Positions 38,201-51,200 of a stretch of DNA of 64,000 nt are shown here, piece after piece (within the stretch, counting starts at the first letter, position 1; the number at the start of each line of letters is the position of its first letter). A program made the translations under genes and the position numbers. Origin of the DNA: Prostheceraeus crozeri (Eukaryota > Platyhelminthes > Polycladida > Euryleptidae); contig CAJQUW010002095.1 of assembly GCA_907163375.1 (NCBI GenBank), positions 682,001 to 746,000 of the forward strand. The letters run 5' to 3'. The notes under the pieces are model-generated. The model made no database searches. It saw only the letters and a list, made by a program, of their open reading frames with translations, and was not told the origin of the DNA.

Positions 38201-40560
38201 GTTCGGAAAAAAGATATTCAATGATACGTGTAGTGACAAATGATTTTCACTACTGTGCGAATCATTTATACACGTTTGAGTTTATTGTATGTCCGATCAT
38301 ATTGGTTTCATTTACCGCCATGATAGCTACATGTCTTTTCTCTATAACAAATGATAAAGTGCAAGGCTTATTTTCAATGTCTTGATGGGTGATGCTGTTG
38401 AAAAGAATATTGTTGATCACTTGAAGTAATACACTTTCCGAGCTTCGCTTTTGATGAGTATTATAAAGCAACCATAAGGTTCAATACGACCTTTTTGTAA
38501 CTTTTCAATTAACCATGAACTGTCTTTCTTTGCTTTATTATTCACAAAACTCATATCAAAGTTCACCGCGTCTAATGTGAAACTTCGTTGCATGAAGTTT
38601 GATGCATGTATCGATGATAACTGAATAATTGGGTATCTAGTTTTATCTACAATTTCAATACATCGTTTGCATTCAACGTTGCAAGTAATCAATTTATAAT
38701 TAAAACTCATTGATTATTTTGCCATGCGATCCCCAATCAATTGAACTTAGGTGACTTGCATCTTGCTAATCAATTGAGCATTATCAGCTTCTTTCATCTG
38801 CTAGTTCCAATTTGATAAGTAAATTGCCGAAATCGCATTTGTCCTTGATGAAGAACTATTTTTGACAACTTCGATGGATGACATCAAATAACTTCGAATA
38901 GGCCTATAGCTGGCCTATCTCACGTTTAAAATAAAGATAATAGGCATGTATTCTACATTGACATTTCAATTTACTGGGTATACGAATACCACAGATTAGT
39001 TCTAAGATAGCAAAGATTAAGAGTTTGCGGATGATGACGATTGTATGTCTCTGGTTCCTTCAGATTTGCTATGAGGCGATTCTGATGAACCAAGCTAATG
39101 TTTTTTGTCGGATTGAACGTGAATTTAATAATCGTGCTTCAAATATTTCACTTAAAATCCACGGATGATTTTTGGATAAGTGATTTGAATGGAATTTTTA
39201 GTACTTCATTGTTTTGCTGAAAGTAAATTTCCTATTCCAAATATTTTGTCATTTTAAAGTCGTTCCATCCTCTTAGAATTTACCTTCTACAGTTCGGTCA
39301 CATCGAGGATACCTCAAAGGCCTGAATAGGCAATCATATACGCGTAGAAGTAAATTTCGTATATAAACAGTGAGCTGATGTAGGCGAACCTACTTTGAAA
39401 TGTTGCTATTAAATGGAATAGCAAATTTTTCAGTTTTATTTTGAATTAGCTGCTACGATGAAAGCAAAGCTTTATAATGTGAAACTAAGCGAAGATCAAC
39501 CTAACATGTTATACCAGCTGCTAATAATCAACTATCTTAGTCTTATCAACTTCTTTAGTGAATACTGACCGTAATATTTTTTAGAAGAGACACGTCTATC
39601 ATTGTAACCTTTTTCTCAGCTTAGGTCAATGCGTCTTATAAGGGCGTCTTTTATTCTTTGTTTATTAAAGTTGTTAACTCTGCTTTCCTTGATAAAATGT
39701 TCGATTACACTGAAACTTTTTATCTATATTTTTGCTCCATGCAAGAGCGTCTCTCATTCTAGGGCGACTTTTATTCACAGAAATATGGTGTTCAAAACTC
39801 ATTTTAGCTTCTATTATTCGCCCCGTGGTCACATATGAAACAGAAAGAAAGCAGGTGTAGTAGGTGTGGGTAAACGTCAGTTCACAATTTCGATCAAATG
39901 GCGAAAGAAACATTTAAAATGAGCTGATATCAAATTCCCTCTTTTTTCACTATCTCTCGTGTTCTATTACGTGGTCATATTTCTGACATTTCAGTTTTTA
40001 AGTGTGCGGAGCTGATATTTGATAGTGCGAGTTTCGAAGAAGGAAATAACGGCAGGTCCGTCTGGTTGAACTTCTCCTTTAGGTCAAATTTCATCTCCAT
40101 CTTTCAGACACGAAAACTTTCCACTCATGACATATTGTCTGGCATCCTAACATCTCAAATTAAGTCCGAGTTCTCGAGTCAGGTCAAACGTCTCGTCTTC
40201 AGATCACAGTTTGATTTGACGTTACTTATTCCCAATGGGATGGAATGAGTGTAGTCAATATGATTAAACTCTTCCCTTCTACATGAACTTAATGTTGATA
40301 ATTCTAGAATTTCATCAGATCAAATTGAATCAAGTGAGAACAATGCAATCAACCATGAAAGCGCTCCCGTCAATCACAAGATTTGGAATTAAAGTAAAAG
40401 CAATTTCTATTTAGAATTACGATTGTAACCGGCGTCGACGTTTTTCAGGAATTTCAACATTAGTCGTCGTCTGGAAACAAAATTATTATAAACATGCAAT
40501 AAAATTATCGTTGCTAGACTATTCACTATATCAAGCTTCAAGAGATGTGACCACTGATTA
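35245..40560. other. Long noncoding stretch
   Basis: AT-rich sequence with frames no longer than 97 codons on either strand. I recognise no exon, RNA gene or element. Confidence 0.45.
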
Positions 40561-40564
40561 CTGC

Positions 40565-40800
40565 CTCATCAGTCGGAGAGGACGTGTAAGTATGCCCTCA
40601 TGCCAGAAGGCCACCGGGTCATCTGTTGAGAGCGTGAGTTAGCCAGTAAGGCACTGCATTATCGCAGGCACGTGAGGGCACGTCAGTATGCCTTATTAAT
40701 GAATCATCAAACTCAGCGGTTGTAATCGCAAGAAACACTTTAGGCCTTTTGGGCCTCATCCGTTATAGGCATGTTTAAAATGGCGATGTTTTAACTTCAT
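40565..40800. repeat. GC-richer repeat with internal duplication
   Basis: Two related units lie 97 bases apart: GAGGACGTGTAAGTATGCC (40577) and GAGGGCACGTCAGTATGCC (40674). The block ends near AGGCCTTTTGGGCCTCATCC (40742-40761), whose complement, GGATGAGGCCCAAAAGGCCT, is like the ends of Penelope-type elements. A similar CAGCGGTT...AAGAAA word pair recurs near 41008-41030. Family not settled. Confidence 0.35.
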
Positions 40801-41099
40801 GTAGAGGACATGCAGACATACTAACACACCTGCTTACCAAAAGGCCATCCTTATGTACATGCAATTGTATAAAGATTTAATATATAAGAATATTTATTTA
40901 TATTTTACTTGTTTTGCATGCTCTTACTTGCTCTAATTAATACAAACGGCACATGGATGATTATTATTCTATGCCCAGATGAACTGACACTCTGAGCCCT
41001 GGTGGAACGCAGCGGTTACAACTGCCAAGAAATTCTGTCCTTAAATTGTTCAAGTCTGAGGACATCTTTCTCTTCTGAACAGCGTTTTGGTAGGTTAGT

Positions 41100-41224
41100 G
41101 ACAAGAGGCCACTTCAGGGGGTCGTAAGAGCCGCCTGGAAAAAATTTTGTTGTTTCCTAACTCCTCTAATTTTTTTACTGGGGGTCCTGGGGGGTCGCGT
41201 AGCGGTAAAGGTTGAGAACCCCTG
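41100..41224. mobile_element. hAT terminus fragment
   Basis: The reverse complement of the right end begins CAGGGGTTCTCAACCTTTAC and continues through GACCCCCCAGGACCCCC and later GACCCCCTGAAGTGG. This is a textbook hAT (Charlie-like) terminus. Only about 125 bases remain recognisable, and no transposase coding sequence is attached. Confidence 0.75.
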
Positions 41225-41899
41225 GTTTAGAATAACGTATGTGAAGCAAGTTTGCTTCATTATCTCTTTTTGAAGGCAAGAAACTGCGAGAATTCGTGTA
41301 CTCACGGTTCATGCACAAGTTATTTCCTATGGATGACATGATGACTCGGATACACCTTTATTATGCAATCTTGCAATCTTCCTTAGCATTAAAGTTTCAT
41401 GAGAATTTGAATTGTCTGCTCTACTTCTTTGTTATAAACCAATTAAGAATTCCGCTTCATAACCGCGTAGTTGCTAGTCTACTGAACACTTTAAGCAAGT
41501 AGTAGTAATATCAAGCTATTATTTATTTTGGTTTTGTAATTGCTCTTTATGATTTAGAAGACCTCTTGTCGATCTATTCATTCTTACAACCCTGTTGCAA
41601 CCTGTGTTTACAAAACGTCATGATTCACTCCATGTAATTGATAATCAATGGTGGTGCAAATAAGTTGCAAATTTTTTAGCGTTTTCATAAATAGGTTGTG
41701 AATGATGAAAGTTGAGTGTATTTTTCTAATAGTATTGCGACAGAATATTCCCACAAGTTTCAGATGAACAAAAAATCTCTTTACTACATCTCGCTGAATC
41801 AGTTGAATCTCCACAATCCGATATTTAAAATTTTCTCACTTCGTAGTCATCATCGAAGCTTCAGTTTGTGTAAGAAAACCTCTGAAATGTGGGTAAAGT

Positions 41900-42620
41900 G
41901 CCGTAGAACAATATCATTATGGTTCGAAACTGCAATCTTCACAATTGTCCAATCATGAACAAAAGCATCCGTCAACGTCAAAATGTAGTCTATCAAATTT
42001 TATGTAATAAATATAACAATTTTTATATTGGAAGTACAATCAGAAAACTTCATATCCGCTGCCGTGAGCATATGACAAACAGTACTTCATCAGTATACAA
42101 GCATCTATGAACATGTGTACATTCAACAATTTCAATAAGCATTCTTTCAAATGGCAGGACTCCATCCATCAATTTACGACTGCGGGAAACCTTTTTCATC
42201 AATAAACTCAAACCGAACATCAACAACAAAATTAAACTTGACAGTTATAAAGATTTTTTTATTTCATTGAATAATTCATAGACATTAAACCTCCTGCATG
42301 CTATCTTTCTCTACAGGAATTTTTATTCGCACTTCTATGACATTCTTTACCATACATTATGTACCGTACAAAATATCTTTAGTTAGGTCATGCTCATTCT
42401 TGCTATTGGCAAGATGTAACTCAATCCTACCCTCCGTGTTTTCTCGTGTGTGAATTTTGGAATTTTTATGTTAGAAAAATTTTGTAATTTCCTTCCTAGC
42501 CTGACGATAGCTACGGATAGTAGCTGAAGTATATCGCTTCTTATAAATATATATACATATTCATCTACAATATCGGCTATTTCCAACTTAACAAAAAATA
42601 TCATTATGCCTTATCAAACC
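41900..42620 (+). mobile_element. Penelope-like retroelement fragment (GIY-YIG endonuclease and 3' end)
   Basis: The open segment at 41919-42110 encodes a recognisable GIY-YIG nuclease core: VVYQILCN, then NNFYIGST, a conserved Arg in RCREH, and the SSVYKHL motif typical of Penelope-like elements. Similar sequence continues in weaker form to about 42270. The region near 42505-42530, CTGACGATAGCTACGG...TAGCTGAAG, resembles the CTGACGAAGGC...CCGAAA block of Penelope 3' ends. The reverse transcriptase part is not present, so this is a 5'-truncated fossil with a few breaks. In intact members GIY-YIG nicks the target for target-primed reverse transcription. Confidence 0.75.
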
Positions 42621-42624
42621 AAGT

Positions 42625-45510
42625 AAGAGTGAAAGATTGCTTTATCCTTACCTTTTTTTACCTTTGAATTGAAAATTATCTTTTACAGATTTTAAGCCCT
42701 GACCACTACTTCTTCTCCTTTTACCGGTCAGAGCCATCGAATATTTCGTTCATTTATTGCTCAGTAAATGAATTTGTGTTGACAAATTAATGAATTACGA
42801 CCGACAAACTGAACTGACTTCATCAGCATTTATTTATTTATTGGAATGTTGTTGCTGGATTCCACTCTCCATCGTAAATTACAATTGCATTTCGTGATTT
42901 GGGAATTGTTGTTAATTTCCGAAGGTTTCGTTAATGGCCGCATTCTGATGTAATCAATATTCTAGCAATTGTCGGTTTCTCTCTTTGACCTTCCTGGCGG
43001 TGAATTGTTTCCAAATCTCTCTGTGATGAAATTTTCAGAATCGCCGATCCCCTTGTAATGACATTGTGCCAAGTGATATAATTCAACGACAAATTGATGA
43101 CAAACGAGATATTGGCATTCGTGGGAGTAGGAAATGATAACAGGGAGTACTTCTTGGTTGCATTTGAAGAAGGAAAGTTGCAGCGAAAAGTTTTGAGTCG
43201 ATCTTGGGCTTTGAATAAGTAACAAAATTAGGTTTTCTTTTGTTAATGCTGCATACATACTAGGCCCTAATACCGATTAAAATTTGATAATTTGAATGAA
43301 GCTTCGTGGATTACTTTTGCGAAAATGCTACTGTAAGTTATTATTGTTGCTACCGGTCTGTTACGGGACTTTGTCCCTTTTATAAAGTGTAGATCAGAAC
43401 TTGTTCAAATTCAAATTATAGATTGTTTAAAATGACTCTCTTAAATGACAATTGAACCGAAACTTTTCCCACAGCTTTAATTAGATAAGCGATAGGTCAG
43501 AAGATGGAGTAATGCTAGTCGATGTTTATATCGCAATAAAGATCGACTTGCATCAGTCCGTCGTCTGATCTACAGATCTTCCCGTACAGATTCATCTCTA
43601 CGCCATTCATCTTCAAGAGAAGGCTTGCGATTTCAAAGATAGTCAGTCTGCTTCTAAGTCACATCATAGATTTCAATGTTAGTTCGCACATGTTCATGAT
43701 GTGCTACGCAAGTTCGTGGTCGCGCATGCAAATTATTAAGGCAAACTCAATTCCATTGAAATTTGATGTTATTGAAATTGGTTGCTTTATCTTGAACTTG
43801 AAAGCCTGAAAATGAATTGGTGTTCCTTTGCATTGAAGCTCAGATGACGTACGATTGAAATTGGCTCCGCTTTGAAGTTACATGACTTATCTTGAACTTG
43901 CTGCATACGTTAAAATTGAAAAACCTCGTGATAACCTGTATCAGAAAAATACTAATGCATTTACAATTTTTTCGTATTTAATAATTCAGCGCTAGCTTAG
44001 TAAATCAATGATCTATATAATAATCCTTCATCATAGATGACCTCTATAGTGTAGGCTTGTAGTCGCAATGTTAAATGTTGGAGGTTACGAGTTTCGAGGA
44101 GTTTCTACTTGTCTTGTTCAAAAAGTGAATATTTAATATGCCTACTGAATTTAAGTGAATGTGGTATCTGACATTGAATAACCTACCACGTTCTATCTAT
44201 TGTATCTATTGCTTCCTATCTGTGTATGGGCTATGTGTATGCTTATTTACATGTTGATTTATCTAAACGTGTATGATCTGCTAAGTAGCCGTTTAGATAT
44301 CTGTATGATAGAATCAAGCCATAATTTTTGTTGCGAAATGCGCAAATATAAACCAGAAAGTTAATTGCATTTGATCAAATACAATCCAAATTATCAAATC
44401 AGATCCATCTATTCGAATTCAAATGAAAGCCTTGTTGTCTGATAAAATTGTTTCAAAAGCTCCGAATGATAATAAATATGTGGTCAACATGGCTTCATAT
44501 TTCAAATTTTAGCCCACAGAAAACACCAATGACGAAGGCCTATAACGGCAGAAATATTTAGTATCCTCGTAACTTAACGTATATTCTTCCTATTTCGCAT
44601 CGACATTTCAGTCGACGCATTTTCTCTCGAACTACTTTCCGTCGGGTAATTAGCTTGAGCCGGAGTTTTGGGATGGCCCAAAATATTGTTTGGATATCCT
44701 CAGAAAAGATAATCAGAATATTTTCTTTATTCACATCAATATTTATGCTTTCTCATCAAAAACATTTCTCTGCGCAGATTTTGATCTTCTCAATAAAGCT
44801 GCAGACTTTATGAGAAGAGAATTCCATTTCATCGGAACAAATATTTCAGAGATGAACAGCGTGTTTGTCCAAGGTCCACACATCCGGTGAATTTGATACT
44901 TGATCAGAAAAATACGATACCTCGATCAAAACCGGTCAACAAATATTTGCAAATGAAAAATTCGAATATTCGGTCATTGATGTTAGAATCTATCAAAGTT
45001 CCTGCTGATATTTTTTGTGATCACTGCACCTCTGCTCTGTTTCATATTGGCGCGAACGAGTTTCTATTTGCCATCTACGCCCGATGGTTTGAGTTTAACA
45101 TTGAAATGACATGCTGATTCACATGAAAAAATGAACGATGGGAATTTGAAGGAAAAATCTTCTTGTGACGACTAAAAATTTCAGGAAATAAACTTTTAAG
45201 GTCTCAGATTTCTTTGAAGGAGCAAAAGTGAACTTGAAAACCATCGCATAAGTACCTCTCAAACTGAAATATAATTCGCTGATGTCAAAACTGTCGGCAA
45301 AAGAAATTCAAATTCATGTTGATGTTACGTAACAAAAAACTGCTGAAGTCATAACTTGAGTTTATGTTTATTCTAGACACTGAAGAATTATTAATCCACT
45401 TTTGGGCGATGAAGTCATGTGAAGTTTCAGCATCGTTATCATAATTTAATACTAAAATGATTTGTATCAAAAACTGCATTTGAACTGTTGAAAAAAACCT
45501 GCAGTGTTCA
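42625..45510. other. Noncoding stretch
   Basis: Short frames only. At 44528-44560, TGACGAAGGCCTATAACGGC followed by AGAAAT is reminiscent of a Penelope-type 3' block but is isolated. Nothing else is supported. Confidence 0.4.
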
Positions 45511-45512
45511 TC

Positions 45513-45610
45513 CTGTATTTCTTAGGGATAGAGGTCAGCCCTGAGTATCAATAACTTCGTTCTGAATTTCGCCAATGTTTAGGGCTGACCTCTATCACTA
45601 AGGAATACAG
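45513..45610. mobile_element. 98-bp palindromic MITE
   Basis: Two 30-base arms (45513-45542 and 45581-45610) are inverted copies with 2 differences; both contain GATAGAGGTCAGCCCT or its complement. They enclose a 38-base loop. No target duplication is obvious. The almost perfect arms suggest a young foldback insertion or gene conversion between arms. Confidence 0.75.
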
Positions 45611-46337
45611 CAAAACAATTACACTTGTGTAGTTCTATCGAAAGTCTACCAATAAGATCTCACATCGATTTTGGGTGGCTCAAAATGGCTCAATTCTTTT
45701 CAGGACTAGTCCCATGGCAAGGACTTCCGACATATTGTGAAATGCATGTTGCGAAAATGTGTAAATATTGTGAATGAGTATGTTCATGAACACGCTATAA
45801 CGTTTGCAATTCCCCCTTTGTCTGCGATTGACATTATTTTTGCCTAGGTCAGTCGGTTTGTGCTATCTTTGGCTGACAAGGAAGCTTCATATCAATCACG
45901 ATATTGAATCAATACAAAACTACCTGTGAATACATGTGCGACATTTTTGAGCCGATGGATAAGATGAAATGATTTCGATCATTTGACATCAATGTATCGG
46001 CATATTTCTGGCACTATTCTTGGCACCATATCTATATATATTTCAAAACTATGTAAAACTTTCCTATCTCTGCTATGACATGTGGACCTTTGGAGACCTC
46101 AATGAACAAGTCCACATCGGACAATTTCTATACATTAGAGGAAGTCCATGATTGGAAGATTTGAGGCTATCATAGATATGTTTGCATTGATTATAGAGAT
46201 ACCTTAAGTTTCCAAATTTCACTCGAGTTTGTAGTCTTTATATCTTCCTCTACCTATTCTCGATTTCCTCGACATCTAAGTGATTCCTAAATTGATATTA
46301 AATGTTTTGCATTCCGTATTCTAATGCATTGTTTATA

Positions 46338-46590
46338 GGTTTTCCCGATCAAATATAACACCCTGTCAAACCAAATGCAACACTAGACAATCGCTTTGTA
46401 GAATGTCAGACCAAATGTAGATTCAATGCAGCGCATCGATTGCAAATCTAATTGTTGGTAGATCAAATATAATCTGTCAGATCAAGTGTTGAATTCTATT
46501 CATTCTCTATCGTTTTATTGTGCACCATAGGTAGAACAAATATCAAACTAGTCTCTTTATAAGTGGCAGATACAGACCAAATATATGTTG
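46338..46590 (+). repeat. Left inverted repeat and subterminal repeat array
   Basis: After the 24-base terminal repeat come repeated words of the form RACCAAATG or AGATCAAATATAA, e.g. near 46378, 46409, 46481, 46501 (degenerate), 46553 and 46574. Several are preceded by TGTCA. They resemble multiple transposase-binding sites. Confidence 0.75.
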
Positions 46591-46600
46591 TTATCATCGG

Positions 46601-47742
46601 ATGCTATCAATGATGCGATATCAAAGAATTTCCGTCATTGACAAGCAGCGCTTGGTAGACGCTCATAGTCATGGCGAGGATTATGTTGCACTCGCACGCC
46701 AACTTGGGATCAAGAGGTCCACAGCGTACGCCATCATTCGAAAAGCCAATGACAATTACGGCATCGTCGCCTTTCCTCGAGGTGGAGCTCGTCCGCAACG
46801 GACTCGTGTGACACCTGCTCTGAGGGAGGCCGCAGTAGCCATTGTGGAGCAACATCCAGACTTCACTCTGGATCAGATAAACTCTGAATTACGCGTAGCT
46901 CTTCGATACATGCGCCGATCGGAAGATCAACGCTTTCGAACATGCTGCATGGGGAGCTAATCGTAATGAAGAAATTAGAGGATGCGCCTGGTCAACGAAA
47001 TTCGCAAAAAAACAAAAAAAAGCAAAAAGCAAAGACGTGGTAAAGCAAAGACGTAAAGAATTTGCAGAATGGATCATGCTGCTGATGAACAAGGAGCTCA
47101 TCTTCATAGATGAAGCCGGCATCAATCTGTGGACGAGGAGAACCAGAGGACGCGCACGGGTAGGCGAGAGAGCTGTACGAGTAGTTGGTGGTACAAGAGG
47201 ATGGAATTTCATTATGACACTTGCTGTTAGTGCTACTAACGGTCTAATTCACCATGATCTGATCAGTGGAGGAATGAATGGCGAACGGTTCAAAGAATTT
47301 CTGCGAGAAGTGGTAGAGCATTTTCCCGACGATGGAGTGGAGAAAGTCCTTATTTTCGACAACGCGCCTGCTCATCGAAGTGCTGGTGATGTCAGTCTTC
47401 CGCAGATGATGTATGCAGTCTTCTACATGCATCCCAGATGTAGTGAAAAATATATAAATCTTGAATCCGCAGACAGTCACACTCGAGTGGCTTCCACCGT
47501 ACTCACCCATGTCGAATATTGTGGAGAACTGCTTCTCTCAGTGGAAGGCCTCCGTAAAGCGAGGTTTAGCGGAAGTAAGAGATCAGCTTCATGATCAAGC
47601 TCCTCAGGAGAGAGAAGCCACTTTATGTCAACTTGCGGAGCAGAGTGTGTCGGTCATCACCCCAGAGGAATGTGGCAGCTACTTTAGACATTTGCAGCGG
47701 TATTTGCCAGCGTGTTTATTAAAGCAGAACATTTTGATGTAA
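46601..47742 (+). pseudogene. Broken Tc1/IS630-type DDE transposase
   Basis: The N-terminal segment (46601-46905) has a helix-turn-helix (YVALARQLGIKRSTAYAII) and then KRSTAY/PRGGARPQRT linker-like sequence. The core has D in FIDEAGINLWTRR (codon 47109), D in LIFDNAPAH (codon 47358) and E in PYSPMSNIVENCF (codon 47524). The gene is not translatable: the frame changes near 46905, an A-rich stretch near 47010-47045 contains a duplicated GCAAAGACGT and a stop, and a 67-base insertion follows 47406. That insertion is flanked by CCGCAGA on both sides (47400-47406 and 47467-47473). Without it the last D and E would be separated by 32 residues, unlike the usual 34. The family is found in many invertebrates; name not assigned. 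Confidence 0.88.
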
Positions 47743-48050
47743 ATTTGATTTGATAATTATATTTATGCACATGGATTATCAAGTTGTTCTCACATTCAAA
47801 TATTTTTTGGCTTCAGATATTGACCTAAGAAAAGTGGGGTACTCAAAAATTCCTGATCATTCATATATGTTATCAATTCTTATTCTATTCTTAGGCATGA
47901 GTAAATTAATCGTTTTCACATCTTGTATGTTGCGGACATTCACCAGTATGACATTCAATTAATGATTGATGTTCAAATGTGAAGTTAATTGCATTCTTCG
48001 TAGCATATTAATTCAATAAGATCTGTATGACACTATATGATTCTTTTATT

Positions 48051-48234
48051 ATATTTGATCTGTCATTGTTAAATTTGCTTTTGACTAATCATTATTATTA
48101 CATTTGATATCTACCTACGTAAAATTCGATTTGACAGGTTATATTTGATAACTGTCCTAATGTTGACGTGTTACATTTGCTTTTATCTATATTACATTTG
48201 GTCAAAACAAGTGTTATATTTGATCGGGAAAACC
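48051..48234 (-). repeat. Right subterminal repeat array and inverted repeat
   Basis: Words such as ATATTTGATC, TTACATTTGATA, TTATATTTGATAAC, TTACATTTGC and TTACATTTGGTC occur about every 20-30 bases. They are the reverse complement of the left-array word, so the two arrays mirror each other. The last unit is the terminal repeat itself. Confidence 0.75.
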
Positions 48235-48236
48235 TA

Positions 48237-51200
48237 TTTTAAGGGCGTCTACAGTCGTGCTTTGGGATCGTACAGCTTTATATATGGGACGTAGTTTTTA
48301 TATGATGCTCATAATCGCAATAATATACTATTCTGTAGTACGTACAATATATGAGTGATTGAAGGAAAGCGTTTTTCAATTTAACAAAGTTTAACAATAG
48401 CCTATACTATACATGCTTGCAGTACGCACTTTGTGAATTCTTATGTCAGTTAAGGGGTATACTTAAAGCTGCAATGTCTATGATAGGCATAGAGATAGAT
48501 TGTTGATCTGAAGTTGACTAGAAAAAAGGAGGTTCAAGGTCGCGGCACATTCGGGGGAACTAAGTTGGGGCATGAAGAGCTTAGAATTAGACATGTGACT
48601 GATTCTAACCCAATGATTCAGCCGTTGACAAGTGTATCTAAGTGAAAATGCGTGCGATTTATGTGCCACTATTGTGTATTACATGAAGCTTGACTTTCCT
48701 TCTAGAGGTTTTATTGCTATCAATTTCCATGATAATATGGTAGTCTTTACTTTCCTCCAATTGCTAAAATGTCTGAGGAGTCGTAACTGTAACTGACTTT
48801 ATGTCATTAATTATTTTTGCCTTAATGTTACTGATATTTGTGCTTGCATAATTTTAGTATAGTTTGTAATTCGCATTATATCTGGAATCGTAGATTTTTC
48901 ACTTAGGACGGTAGATGAATCCTTGAAGAATTCACTGCTCTACTGATGTATAAAGATAACTATGACATAGTATTCCATATCAAAACTAAAGAGCATCTTC
49001 ACACATTCGAACGCTGAACCTTCGGCACGTTGTCATTTGTAGTCAAATTTACTACCAACTGAGCTATCATGTTAATCAAGATCACATACATTCTTCATAC
49101 ATGAGTGCATCATGAAACAGAAAAACTACGTATGATTTAATGAGTTTCAAGTCTTCATCATCCGAAAGGGGTACTAGCGCCCTGTTCATCGTTTCATTGA
49201 AAATGCGTTGAGTAACAAATGAACTTCTCCTATTTCTCTATCAATGAATCGATTGCTCTCACAGAATAGTTCGACTTCGACATTCTTTTTGAAGTTCAAA
49301 TGATAAAGTATTCCGATGAAAACCTATGCTTGAAATTGTCTGTCAAGTTGAAACATTATTACTGTTCTTTATCATTTAAACTCAAATGAAATTTCACCAT
49401 CTCATAAATTAATGATTTCCTGGGAACTGGGATGATAGGAAAATAATGCAGCGTCAAATCTCAACTTGCACGCGAAATGGCGTCAACCTAACAACGTATA
49501 GCTAAAATAAATTGATTAATGTCCTGCAAGACAGTAATTACCGAGTGATTTTTCATCATCACTTCGACCCTCCACATTCCACCGCACAGACAGGCCATTC
49601 TCGCATCAGCAACACTACTTCTTTCTTCAAATTCCCACAGATTAACACGCATGTCCTTCTTTCGATGACCGATGCGAATTTTTGCAAGTTCAATGCTCCT
49701 ACAGACAAGGTGATGATCAAATTGCGTCTTCGAAAGTCGCACAAGTGTATCACTATTCGGTATGTTCAGGGTTCCTGGTAGTTTTAAAAACAGCAAATGT
49801 CAAATTAGTCTGAAGTAGTCAAATGTTTTCAATGTAGATACAAGACGAAAATACACATGTTTGTAGGGTTTTATATAACGGAGTGATCATCCGCTCCATG
49901 CGCGAAATTCAATAAACGGCTGGGTAGTTCATTAATCATTCGCCTATCCCAGGTGATATTAAGTTCTGCAAGTTGGCTCAGCTTGTTCCTTAAGGGTCAC
50001 TGAGTTCAGTAAAATGATGTCGATGTAATCTATCAATCAAATTTTGGCTCATCGATTTATGAATAATCAGATAATTCAGAAAAGGTCAGGATGATCATCT
50101 TTTGATGGCTTTTTCATTATTTGCCTTTTACACATATTCCTTGCTTCAGGATTACCGAATGAATTCAGAAAATTCTAAATTTCTCATAGTTGGATTTCAA
50201 TGTTGACTAAATAATGTGCTGAACATCAACTAAGACCGATTGTGCATAGGGGCGTACAGACTAAATAATGCAAGGCGGTGACTAAGCTCAAGTGCGAGAT
50301 CCGCTGGCAATGAAACAACGTTTGCTGATGATCTGGTATAGTAATATGCTTATTTTACCGTACATTTCTACTGACGTGGTAACAATTATCATGAAAAATT
50401 TTTAAAAAAACTTTTATAAATGGGATTCTAATTATACTATTGCACAGGAGGATATCACAAAACAACGATCAAACATTAATCTCATATAAAAATGAAGCAA
50501 TGTTATTTATTTCCTCTAAAGTTGGGGTGTGGAAGCTCTACAAAATCTGTCGAATATTTAGTGAATTGTGAAGTTTTCGTTTTTAAGCGTAAAAGTTGCG
50601 TTATAAAAATAGCACGAACAGTTTTACTGTTTTAATATGTAACTTGCAAGTAAACAACCTCTTATTAAGAATTCTTCAACATCTGCAATGCATCACTAAA
50701 CTGCATTCATTTTGCCCTTAGCTATTCACTACTAACTCAAATTTGTGTTCTGAATCGCAATCTTAATCAACATAAATCAAGTGATTCCGCTAATGGTTGA
50801 TGGCTAAAACAAGTTGGCGAGATTTTCATATTTATCTTGACATGGATGGTATGGATGGTAAAACCATAGCTGCTCCAGTTAAGTATTAATATTAACCATG
50901 GTACAATACATAGCTATAAAAGAATAAAAAGCAAGTATGGATTTGCTGCACATTGAATCGGTTCTAAACAGCCTATACACCAATAGAAAATTCAGTGTTT
51001 TGTTTATCTGATCCAGTGTTGTCAATATCCGGCTTGTCCGCAGCATTACTAGAAAATGTATGAAAAGGAATTCTGTGCTTAGTATTGAACCATAGGCGGC
51101 GAGTTTGGATAAATGAAATTTGGCTGCGATTGTCCTGATCGAAAAACTTGTTGTAATGTGTACTTCACAAGCCGCCACCCGCATTCGGCGACATGTAAAT

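Larger units (their letters stand above)
46338..48234 (+). mobile_element. Tc1/IS630-type transposon, complete ends, 1897 bp
   Basis: The element has perfect 24-base terminal inverted repeats (46338-46361 and 48211-48234, starting GGTTTTCCCGATCAAATA) and is bracketed by TA on both sides (46336-46337 and 48235-48236), the Tc1/mariner target duplication. Inside each end lies an array of short repeats around the word CAAAT, seven or so on the left and eight on the right in mirror orientation. A broken transposase gene occupies 46601-47742. Perfect terminal repeats beside a decayed gene suggest it was moved in trans by another copy after the gene broke. Confidence 0.93.
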
